A DNA stretch of 64,000 bases from Streptomyces sp. I05A-00742 (GTDB lineage Bacteria > Actinomycetota > Actinomycetes > Streptomycetales > Streptomycetaceae): the NCBI RefSeq assembly GCF_013055795.1, contig NZ_JABETO010000011.1:86119-150118 (forward strand), written 5' to 3'. The position numbers were made by a program, and so were the translations under genes. The notes below the pieces were generated by a model. It saw only the letters and a program-made list of their open reading frames with translations. It had not been told where the DNA came from and did not search any database. This document shows positions 56,876 through 64,000 of this stretch, piece after piece. Numbering within the stretch: position 1 is the stretch's first letter; each line of letters begins with the position of its first letter.

Positions 56876-59800
56876 CACAGAAGGATGCCACGAATCCCGG
56901 CCCCGACCGCATTCCGTCCGGGGCCGACCCCGCCGATCTGGTACCGGGCGATCCGGAGAAGGTGGACGATCTCGTCAGCACCCTCCGCGCGTATGCCGGA
57001 GCCTTCGACGACGGAAGGGAGCGACTTCGTGCACTGGACCGTATGGAGTGGGAGGGTTCCGGCGCCATCTCCTTCCGCCGGGCGGCCAAAAAGCTGCCGG
57101 GCGACCTGAGCGCCGCCCACCGGCAATTCCTGGATGTGGCCGACGCACTGCAGGCGTATGCGCACAAGCTGCGTTCGGTGCACCAAGCGTGCGTACCACT
57201 CATTGAGGAAGCGGAAGAGGCGCGCGCCGCGTCCAGGCGCTACCGGCTGCAGGTGGACGACTACAACAACGCGCTGGTCCGACAGGATTCCGTGCTGCCT
57301 GAACGCCCTCCCGGGACCGACCCCGGAGTGACGGCGATGAGTGGGTGCGTGAGTCGACTGGACAGCCTGATCTCGGAGATGAACGAAGTCCTCAAGGCGA
57401 CTAAGCGCAAGGTTGACAAGGCGGCGGCAGAGGCGCCGGACAAGCCGAAGTCCTGGAAGACAAACACTCGGGACTTTCTCCAAGGGGCTTACGAAGGCGC
57501 CGACTCCCTGGCCGCCCGGCTGAAACCATGGCTCACCGGTGACGGCAAGGCCGAATCGATGCAGTTGGCCGGTGACATCGATGCGGCGGCCTACGCGAAG
57601 GAGCACCCGAAGGAATTCGCCAAGGCACTGGTGAACTGGGACGAGTGGACGAAGCATCCGGCCAGAGCGGCGGGAGAGCTCACCCCGGGCGCGATCCTGG
57701 CGATTCTCAGCGGTGGCGGTGGGCTTCTCAGCGGTGGCAAGGGGGCCAGGGACGCCGCCGCTCAGCTCGCCGACCGTGTGCGAGCGCTCCGCCGTGACGG
57801 TAGCGCTCGCGAGAGAGCCGAGAGCCAACCCGGAAAACACGACAAGTGCGGAACGGAGAAGTGCACGGCTGGTGAGCCGGTCGACGTCGTCACGGGCGAG
57901 CTTGTGCTCCCCGCCGTCGATGTGCACCTTCCAGGTGCGCTTCCCCTGGTGCTTGAGCGCACTTTCGTGGCCGGCTATTCAAGCGGAGGGTGGTTCGGTC
58001 CTTCGTGGGCGTCGACCCTCGACCAGCGCCTCGAACTGGACGACAAGGGCATCGTCTACACGGCGTCCGACGGGATGCTTCTCACCTATCCGGTTCCCTC
58101 ACCCGGTGAGGCGGTCATGCCGACCAGCGGCCCGCGGTGGCCGCTGACCTGGTACGGCACCGCAGACGGCGCGATGCGTATTTCCGTTCCGGAGGCGGGT
58201 CGTACGTGGGAGTTCGCCCCCCTGCCGGGATGCGTGGCGAACGGCCCGGTGACGGAACTGCCGCTCCGGGAGCTTTCCGACCGTAACGGGCACCGCATGG
58301 TGCTGTCCTACGACGACCAGGGCCGCCCGGTGGAAGTCACCCACTCCGGCGGATACCACCTGGCGGTCGACACCGACCCGACGGCGATGCGTGTCACCGG
58401 TTTCCGTCTTCTCGGCGCCGGTGACGGGGAGCGCGGTGTCGGACTGATCCGCTACGGCTACGACGACGCCGGCGATCTCGTCGAAGTCTTCAATTCCAGC
58501 GGGCTGCCCCTGCGGTACACCTACGACGAGGCGCACCGCGTCACCTCCTGGACCGATCGCAACGGAACGACGTTCGGCTACGTCTACGACCACCGCGGCC
58601 GCGTGTTGCGTACCGTCGGGCCGGACAACATGATGAGCGGCCGCTTCCACTACGACGAGCCGAACCGCACCACGTGGTACACGGACTCGTTGGGGCATCG
58701 GACGGCCTACACGTACAACGCGCGATACAAAGTCGTCTTGGAGACCGACCCTCTGGGCAACACGACGAGAACCACGTGGGACTCAACTCACCGCTTCCCC
58801 GTGACGATCACGGACCCTTTGGGCAGGACAACTCATTACTCCTACGATGAGCAGGGCTGTCTGAGAAGCGTGATCCGCCCGGACGGCACCACCATCACAG
58901 CTGCCTATAGCGAGCTGGGCCTGGCCACGGAGGTGGCCGATCCGGGGGGTGCGCTATGGCGCTACACGTATGACGAGCGCGGCAACCGTACCTCGGCCAT
59001 CGACCCCGTCGGGGCGGAAACCCATTACACCTACGATGAACTCGGCCACCTCAGCTCGATTCGCAACGCCTTGGGGCACACCACTACCGTCACGATGAAC
59101 AAGGCGGGACTTCCCCTCACTGTCACGGACCCGCTCGGCAATACCACCACGGTCGTGCGCGGCGTCCACGGCTGGGTCAATTCCCTCACCGATCCTCAGG
59201 GGAACACCACCCGGCATGCTTGGACCATCGAGGGCAGGCCGGCGTGGGTGGAACGCCCCGACGGGCGCCGGGAAACGTGGAAGTGGGATGCGGAAGGCAA
59301 TCTCGTCAGGCACACGAATGCCGCTGGACAAGAGACGTCCTTCACGTACACGCACTTCGACCTGCCGGCGACGCGGACCGATGCGGACGGGGCTCGATGC
59401 TGCTTTTCCTACGACACGGAGCTTCGACTGACGAGTGTCACCAATCCCGATGGCCTGCGGTGGTGTTATGAGTACGATCCTGCCGGACGGATCGTCTCGG
59501 AGACCGATTACAACGGGCGGACGGTCGACCGCTCTTACGACGGGGCCGGCTGCCTGCTGTCACACACCAACGGTGCAGGTCAGGAACTTCGCTTTGTGCG
59601 CGACGCGTCGGATCGGATCGTGGAGCAGCACGATGCGGAGGGAGGGGTCACGACCTATCGGTATGACCCTGCCGGGTACCTGGTCGAGAGCGTGAACTCT
59701 GATTCCAGAGTGCTTTTCCTGCGCGACAAGCTGGGACGAGTTCTACAGGAGCGGCTCAACGACTTCACTACCAGCTATTCTTATGATGCCTTGGGCCGTC

Positions 59801-61326
59801 GAATCAGTAGAGTGACGCCTTCTGGTGTCCTCTCGGAATGGGTTCATGATCCGGCGGACCGCCCGACTGTGCTCAGAAATCCCGTCGGGACGTTGGACTT
59901 TACCTATGACGGAATGGGGCGCGAAACAGCGCGCGTCGTCAGTGGCCGGGCCGTCCTGTCGCAACAGTGGGACGAGATGGACCGTCTGGTCTCGCAAACC
60001 GTCGCCGAGAGCGGCCACAATGGTCGTGGCACAGTGCAGGGCCGATCCTACTCCTATCGGGACGACGGATGCTTGACAGAGATCCAGGACCAGACCTCCG
60101 GAGTGCGTAAATTCGATCTCGACCGTGTGGGCCGCGTCGTCGCAACGCGCGCATATGGGTGGGACGAGAGGTACCGCTATGACAGGTCGGGAAACCTCAC
60201 TGAGGTTCATGCTCCCTTCCATCCTTCTCCGGGGAAGCGGCAATTCGACGGCACCCTTGTGCGGCGCGCCGGCCGCACTCACTATGCCTACGACGCCCAG
60301 GGGCGAGTGGTGCGAAAGCTCCGCAGACTGCTCAATGGAAAGAAGCTGGTGTGGACGTACAGATGGAATTCTCAGGATCGCTTGGTGGGAGCAACCTCTC
60401 CGAATGGCGCCTGTTGGAAATACTCGTACGATCCGTTGGGGCGGCGCACGGCCAAGTGCCGACTGGACGCTGAGGGTTCAGTAGCCGAGAAGACCGAGTT
60501 CGTTTGGGATGACACCAGGCTGGCCGAACGGTACTGCAGCGCGGGCCTCGTCACCACATGGGACTACCGTCCGGGCACCCACCATCCGCTCGCTCAGACA
60601 GAACACAGGCACTTCAATCCGCTTCTGGGAAGCTCGCCTCCTCCTGTGGCGGGAACCGGCGTCGCGAGCGGTTCCGGGGATTTCTACGCAGTCGTCACAG
60701 ACGTGGTGGGGACGCCGACCGAGCTGGTGACTCCCGACGGAGCAGTGCCTTGGCAGTATCGGACGACGGTCTGGGGAACAGCTTTCCCCTCGCTCAGGGA
60801 GAACGATGGGCCGGATTGCCCGCTTCGGTTCCCCGGGCAGTATGAGGACCTTGAAACAGGTCTCCACTACAATTATCTACGGCATTATGATGCGGAGACA
60901 GGCCGGTACACGTCTCCCGACCCACTTGGTCTGCTGGCCGGGCCTAACAATTTTTGGTACGGCCCAAATCCGCATGAATGGATCGACCCGCACGGCCTCG
61001 CCCTGTGCCGGGCGAATCCGAGGATGGAGAGCGGGAACAACAAGGAGGGCTGGCAGCATATCGATGAACGGCATATCGCAGGAAACAGTGCAGGCGGGCA
61101 CGGTGACCTGATGCCACCATCGACCACACGGGCTCAAGTGGAGGAAGCCTCGCAGAAGGTGATGGAGAAGGGGACGAGGGTATCTGATCCGTCGCGCCGG
61201 ATCCAGACATTCGAGAAGCGCCTGATTGTCAATGGCATGAGAGCGCGTTACCGTCTGGTGGTCGACTCGGAGGACGGGAACAGAGTCATTACCTTCTTTC
61301 CGGTCGGAAGGAGCTACACCCCGTGA
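56872..61326 (+). CDS. RHS-repeat polymorphic toxin with WXG-like N-terminus and variable C-terminus
   Basis: 1484 residues. N-terminal 150: helical WXG100-like domain with W60-E-G62 (putative T7SS signal). From about 334 (GEPVDVVTGELVLP) the DUF6531 module. Residues about 450-1300 hold RHS/YD repeats (YTYDELGHL, YDPAGYL and similar). The RHS core ends at DPLGLLAG (about 1350) and WIDPHGLALC (about 1370). The final 105 residues are unrelated to the core: W1394QHIDERH1401, GGHGDLMPPSTTRAQ, and FEKRLIVNG to FFPVG at the end, likely a small RNase-type toxin domain. Base composition drops in GC over the last 1.5 kb. No Sec or Tat signal. The next gene is the immunity candidate. Confidence 0.92.
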   Translation: MTQKDATNPGPDRIPSGADPADLVPGDPEKVDDLVSTLRAYAGAFDDGRERLRALDRMEWEGSGAISFRRAAKKLPGDLSAAHRQFLDVADALQAYAHKLRSVHQACVPLIEEAEEARAASRRYRLQVDDYNNALVRQDSVLPERPPGTDPGVTAMSGCVSRLDSLISEMNEVLKATKRKVDKAAAEAPDKPKSWKTNTRDFLQGAYEGADSLAARLKPWLTGDGKAESMQLAGDIDAAAYAKEHPKEFAKALVNWDEWTKHPARAAGELTPGAILAILSGGGGLLSGGKGARDAAAQLADRVRALRRDGSARERAESQPGKHDKCGTEKCTAGEPVDVVTGELVLPAVDVHLPGALPLVLERTFVAGYSSGGWFGPSWASTLDQRLELDDKGIVYTASDGMLLTYPVPSPGEAVMPTSGPRWPLTWYGTADGAMRISVPEAGRTWEFAPLPGCVANGPVTELPLRELSDRNGHRMVLSYDDQGRPVEVTHSGGYHLAVDTDPTAMRVTGFRLLGAGDGERGVGLIRYGYDDAGDLVEVFNSSGLPLRYTYDEAHRVTSWTDRNGTTFGYVYDHRGRVLRTVGPDNMMSGRFHYDEPNRTTWYTDSLGHRTAYTYNARYKVVLETDPLGNTTRTTWDSTHRFPVTITDPLGRTTHYSYDEQGCLRSVIRPDGTTITAAYSELGLATEVADPGGALWRYTYDERGNRTSAIDPVGAETHYTYDELGHLSSIRNALGHTTTVTMNKAGLPLTVTDPLGNTTTVVRGVHGWVNSLTDPQGNTTRHAWTIEGRPAWVERPDGRRETWKWDAEGNLVRHTNAAGQETSFTYTHFDLPATRTDADGARCCFSYDTELRLTSVTNPDGLRWCYEYDPAGRIVSETDYNGRTVDRSYDGAGCLLSHTNGAGQELRFVRDASDRIVEQHDAEGGVTTYRYDPAGYLVESVNSDSRVLFLRDKLGRVLQERLNDFTTSYSYDALGRRISRVTPSGVLSEWVHDPADRPTVLRNPVGTLDFTYDGMGRETARVVSGRAVLSQQWDEMDRLVSQTVAESGHNGRGTVQGRSYSYRDDGCLTEIQDQTSGVRKFDLDRVGRVVATRAYGWDERYRYDRSGNLTEVHAPFHPSPGKRQFDGTLVRRAGRTHYAYDAQGRVVRKLRRLLNGKKLVWTYRWNSQDRLVGATSPNGACWKYSYDPLGRRTAKCRLDAEGSVAEKTEFVWDDTRLAERYCSAGLVTTWDYRPGTHHPLAQTEHRHFNPLLGSSPPPVAGTGVASGSGDFYAVVTDVVGTPTELVTPDGAVPWQYRTTVWGTAFPSLRENDGPDCPLRFPGQYEDLETGLHYNYLRHYDAETGRYTSPDPLGLLAGPNNFWYGPNPHEWIDPHGLALCRANPRMESGNNKEGWQHIDERHIAGNSAGGHGDLMPPSTTRAQVEEASQKVMEKGTRVSDPSRRIQTFEKRLIVNGMRARYRLVVDSEDGNRVITFFPVGRSYTP

Positions 61327-61778
61327 TCGAAATCAGGTTCACCGTGCGCCCCGGGCAAGGAGATCCTCATGGGTTCGATCTGGGCGACATCCTTTGTGAG
61401 GGCCCTCTCGGGCGTGTGAGTTCCGCCGGACATACGCCGGACCAAGGAATGATGATCTACCCGTCCGTCGTGCTGCTCCTCGACAGCCTCAGGGAGTTTT
61501 TCAACGGAGGGCGCAAAGTGGCGCGCTTCATCGGTGTCGACTCATCGTTCGAGTTGGTTGTCCGTCGGCGCGGCAAGGGTTGTGTCGTGGCCGCGGGGTC
61601 GAAGCCCATCGCCGAGGTGGAGCGAGATGAACTTGCGGAGTCAGTGCTGTCCGCTGCCGAAGAACTGGCGCGGACCCAGTTGGCACGTGTTGCTCCGCAT
61701 GATGCGGCGAAGGAGGACTATCTCGCCGCGCTGACCGCGTTCCGGTCGGCGACGGGGGAGTGGCGGGCGGCACGGTGA
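61323..61778 (+). CDS. Candidate immunity protein for the RHS toxin
   Basis: 151 residues; GTG start inside the toxin stop codon (GTGA). IEIRFTVRPGQGDPHGFDL, SVVLLLDSLREFFNGGRKVA and ESVLSAAEELARTQLARV give a small alpha/beta protein with no signal peptide or enzyme motif. Position, coupling and size are those of an immunity gene; no characterised family was recognised. Confidence 0.7.
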   Translation: MIEIRFTVRPGQGDPHGFDLGDILCEGPLGRVSSAGHTPDQGMMIYPSVVLLLDSLREFFNGGRKVARFIGVDSSFELVVRRRGKGCVVAAGSKPIAEVERDELAESVLSAAEELARTQLARVAPHDAAKEDYLAALTAFRSATGEWRAAR

Positions 61779-61826
61779 AGGTGCGACGGGCCGGCAAGGT
61801 CGCGCCGCCCGCGCAGAGGGCAACCG

Positions 61827-61860
61827 AAGGGGCGGCCCCGAAGATACGGGGCCGCCCCTT
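61827..61860. terminator. Bidirectional terminator after the immunity gene
   Basis: Perfect 14-bp inverted repeat (arms 61827-61840 and 61847-61860, loop AAGATA), between the convergent immunity gene and the Ser/Thr/Gly-rich secreted protein gene. Confidence 0.85.
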
Positions 61861-61874
61861 CGTCATGGCGGTGC

Positions 61875-62492
61875 TCAGTTCGACGTGCGCACCACGTTTG
61901 TGACCTCGCAGCGGCCGCGGCCCGTGGGGGCGCCCGGCTTGGGGACGTAGGGGGTGGAGACGTCGGCGTTGCCGGTCTTGCCGGGGCCGACGAAGAGGAT
62001 GGAGCGCTGGCGGGTGGTGCGGGTGCCGTCGGGGACCGTGAAGTTTACGGTGAAGCGGTAGTTGTAGGTGAGGGACGTGCTGCTGTTGGTGGCCGTGATC
62101 TTGGCGGTGATGCCGAGGCGGTCCGAGTAGTCGCAGCCGGCGATCCGGATGTCGCGCATCGCGCTGTTGCGGCTGCTGCTGCCGCCGGTCGAGCCGTACG
62201 TGGACGAGCCGCCGGTCGTGGTCGTCGTCGTGGTGCTGCCGCTGGTGCCGCTCGTGGTGAAGCCGCCCGTGGTGGTGCCGTCGGTCGTGCCGCCCGAGGT
62301 CGTGGAGCCGACGGTCGAGTCGCCTCCGGTCGTGCCGCCCGAGGTGGTGGTGGAGCCGCCCGAGGACGAGCTGCTGCTGCTGTGGCTGGAACCGCCCCCT
62401 CCGCAGCTGCCGCCGTGGTGGCCGCGGGCTCCGGTCAGGGTGACGACGACGATGCCGAAGACGGCCGCCGCGCGGACGTGACGAATCTTCAT
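61875..62492 (-). CDS. Secreted Ser/Thr/Gly-rich low-complexity protein
   Basis: 205 residues from ATG 62492. Signal peptide KIRHVRAAAVFGIVVVTLTG, then about 90 residues of repeated S, T and G (GGSTTTSGG-type), then a folded C-terminal domain with two Cys (IAGCDYSDRLG, GRGRCEV) and a beta pattern (NYRFTVNFTVPDG). Resembles small secreted proteins with a stalk-like linker. Coded by short repeats that can expand or contract. Preceded by GGGGGAG. Confidence 0.8.
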   Translation of the reverse strand: MKIRHVRAAAVFGIVVVTLTGARGHHGGSCGGGGSSHSSSSSSSGGSTTTSGGTTGGDSTVGSTTSGGTTDGTTTGGFTTSGTSGSTTTTTTTGGSSTYGSTGGSSSRNSAMRDIRIAGCDYSDRLGITAKITATNSSTSLTYNYRFTVNFTVPDGTRTTRQRSILFVGPGKTGNADVSTPYVPKPGAPTGRGRCEVTNVVRTSN

Positions 62493-62660
62493 TTTTGTGG
62501 AACTCCCCCGATAAATGACCTGGTTGCCCGTCATTGACGAGCGCACGACAGGCTAACAACGGCCTTACAAGCCACCAAATCCCAGCAAGATCTGTGACAA
62601 GGGTGCGATCAAACCGGGCCCCAACCGGAACGGAGAGTGTCCGAAAACGGGCATAGCGGT

Positions 62661-63869
62661 TCAGTGTGTGGTCACCGGACGGGTGGTGGGGCGGTCGTCC
62701 TCCGCCGCCGGGTCGCCGTCGGGCAGGACGACCCGGACGCGGAACCCGTCGGCCAGCGGCTCCGCCGTGAACGTTCCGCCGAGGTGTTCGGCCCGCTCGC
62801 GCAGACCCGTCAGACCGTGACCGCCGGACGGCAGGGAAGGGGGTGCGGCGTCGGGGGAGAGGCCGTTGCGGATCTCGGCCACCAGGGCGGAGCGGCCCGC
62901 CAGTTCGCCGGGTTCCACGGTGACCGTCACCGGCGCGCCCGGCGCGTGCTTGCGGACGTTGGTCAGGGCCTCCTGGACCGTGCGGTAGAGGGTCTCCTCG
63001 ACGGCCTCGGGCCACTTCCGGGAGTCGATCGCCGGTATGTCCCCGCGCAGGGTGGCGTCGAGGCCGCTGTTCCCGACGAGGTCGGGCAGCGCGTTCAGCC
63101 GGGGGCGGATCGCCGCGTTGCCCGGTACGGAGCGCAGGACGCCGACGAGGCCGCGCAGTTCCTGGAGGGCGGTGACGCCGAGGCCGCGGATCACCGAGGC
63201 GGTCTCCCGGGCGGCGGGCTCCTCCGCGGTGCGCTCCAGGGCGCCGGCCTGCACGGTCATCAGGCTGACCTGGTAGGACACCACGTCGTGCATCTCCCGG
63301 GCCAGCCGCGCCCGTTCGCCGACGACCGCGCGTTCGGCGATCAGCTCGGCCTCCCGCCGATGGGCCCTGGACAACTCCTCGATGTGTGCGGCCAGTTCGC
63401 GCCGTGCGCGGCTCAGCTGCCCCATCGCCGTCGGCCCCGCCGACATCAGGGCGGAGGAGATGACGCCGAAGAGGAGCGCGTCCTCGGTGGGCCACACGCC
63501 GAACACCGACGGCCACCAGGGGCCGAGCGAGGCGGCGAAGAACACCAGGGCCCAGCCGTAGACCGCCCGGCGCCGCTCCAGGGACCGTGCCACCTCGAAC
63601 ATCGCCACCATGGGCGCGAGCAGCAGGTGTCCGGCGACGGCGACGGGCAGGGCCGTCACCAGGGCGGGGACGGGGAAGCGGCGCCGGAGGAAGAGCGCGC
63701 CGACCGTCACGCCGTAGAGGGCGACCTCCACCGTGCCGGCCAGCGGGCGCATGGCCAGCGCCTCGGCGGCCGTGACCGGGACGAGGGCCAGGTCCCTCAC
63801 CAAGGTCTTCCGTGACGTGAGGTGCCGCAGGCGGGACGGGATCCGGGCCCGGATCCGGGGGAGGTTCAC
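62661..63869 (-). CDS. Two-component sensor histidine kinase (NarL/LiaS-type, HisKA_3)
   Basis: 402 residues. Several N-terminal hydrophobic segments (about 25-150) form the membrane part; LAREMHDVVSYQVSLM carries the phosphoacceptor His of the HisKA_3 type; HATPase follows (QEALTNVRKHAPG, GHGLTGLRERAEHLGGTF). Start GTG 63869 overlaps the stop of the response regulator by 4 bp, so the two are coexpressed in the order regulator then kinase. The signal is unknown. Confidence 0.93.
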   Translation of the reverse strand: MNLPRIRARIPSRLRHLTSRKTLVRDLALVPVTAAEALAMRPLAGTVEVALYGVTVGALFLRRRFPVPALVTALPVAVAGHLLLAPMVAMFEVARSLERRRAVYGWALVFFAASLGPWWPSVFGVWPTEDALLFGVISSALMSAGPTAMGQLSRARRELAAHIEELSRAHRREAELIAERAVVGERARLAREMHDVVSYQVSLMTVQAGALERTAEEPAARETASVIRGLGVTALQELRGLVGVLRSVPGNAAIRPRLNALPDLVGNSGLDATLRGDIPAIDSRKWPEAVEETLYRTVQEALTNVRKHAPGAPVTVTVEPGELAGRSALVAEIRNGLSPDAAPPSLPSGGHGLTGLRERAEHLGGTFTAEPLADGFRVRVVLPDGDPAAEDDRPTTRPVTTH

Positions 63870-64000
63870 GAGGAGCGGGCGGGGGCGCCGCCCGCCCCCG
63901 GGTCCGTGTCGAGGCGCACCAGCCCGTAGTGGTGGGCGAGCACCGCGGCCTGGACGCGGTTGGACGTGCCCAGCTTGGCGAGGATCGCGCTGACGTGGTC
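63866..64000 (-). CDS. Response regulator, C-terminal part (LuxR-type HTH), cut by window edge
   Basis: The last 44 residues are visible: DHVSAILAKLGTSNRVQAAV, the third helix and end of a GerE/LuxR HTH, then a Gly/Ala/Pro-rich tail. Frame continues past 64000. Partner of the adjacent kinase. Confidence 0.93.
   Translation of the reverse strand, partial: DHVSAILAKLGTSNRVQAAVLAHHYGLVRLDTDPGAGGAPARSS

Overview
The window is very GC-rich, with many GTG starts and one TTG start, tightly packed 4-bp start/stop overlaps and long GC-rich terminator hairpins. Together with the gene repertoire (long-form glycogen phosphorylase, tandem secreted M4 proteases, L,D-transpeptidase lipoproteins, HTH/TPR regulators, a TIGR03086-type protein, SseB-family proteins), this points to a chromosomal segment of Streptomyces or a very close relative. 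No tRNA, rRNA or CRISPR array was seen.

Layout. 1-2330: 3' part of glycogen phosphorylase. 2376-8158: three consecutive thermolysin-like (M4) secreted proteases, all on the minus strand. 8762-8944: an array of about 23-bp degenerate repeats. 8945-12708: a heterodimeric ABC exporter. 12760-15111: glycogen debranching enzyme GlgX. 15327-17960: two L,D-transpeptidase lipoproteins. 18067-21866: a mix of small housekeeping genes (enoyl-CoA hydratase, a histidine-kinase-like ATPase, a Tat-exported amidase, an EF-hand protein, CutA). 21809-23817: a frameshifted DHA2-type MFS exporter divergent from an HxlR regulator, with a perfect dyad between them. 23878-26048: an ATP-grasp protein and an AraC regulator.

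Accessory region. 26050-35700 is a patchwork of small unrecognised genes, a ricin-like secreted protein, HTH/TPR regulators, a resolvase-like protein, an IS701-type element with three ends all abutting CTAG that encloses a MarR-type gene, a long inverted repeat, a truncated ridA, a lipoprotein and a methyltransferase.

Metabolic and transport core. 36198-40885: serine/glycine one-carbon genes (sdaA, glyA, gcvH, gcvT) on the minus strand, headed by a tandem glycine riboswitch. 41150-43709: a P-loop ATPase and two SseB-family proteins. 44507-50808: a complete oligopeptide/dipeptide ABC importer in the unusual order permease - binding protein - permease - ATPase - ATPase. 50919-55869: a TRIC-type channel, a thioesterase, a TIGR03086 protein, then a cysteine desulfurase followed by MnmA, a sulfur relay for tRNA thiolation.

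Toxin locus and right end. 56128-61778 is the most striking accessory locus: a short SseB-like protein, a WXG100-like helical protein, a 1484-residue RHS protein with its own WXG-like N-terminus and a variable C-terminal domain, and an overlapping candidate immunity gene, all translationally chained. It looks like a type VII-secreted polymorphic toxin/immunity operon. The window ends with a low-complexity secreted protein and a NarL-type two-component pair cut by the window edge.
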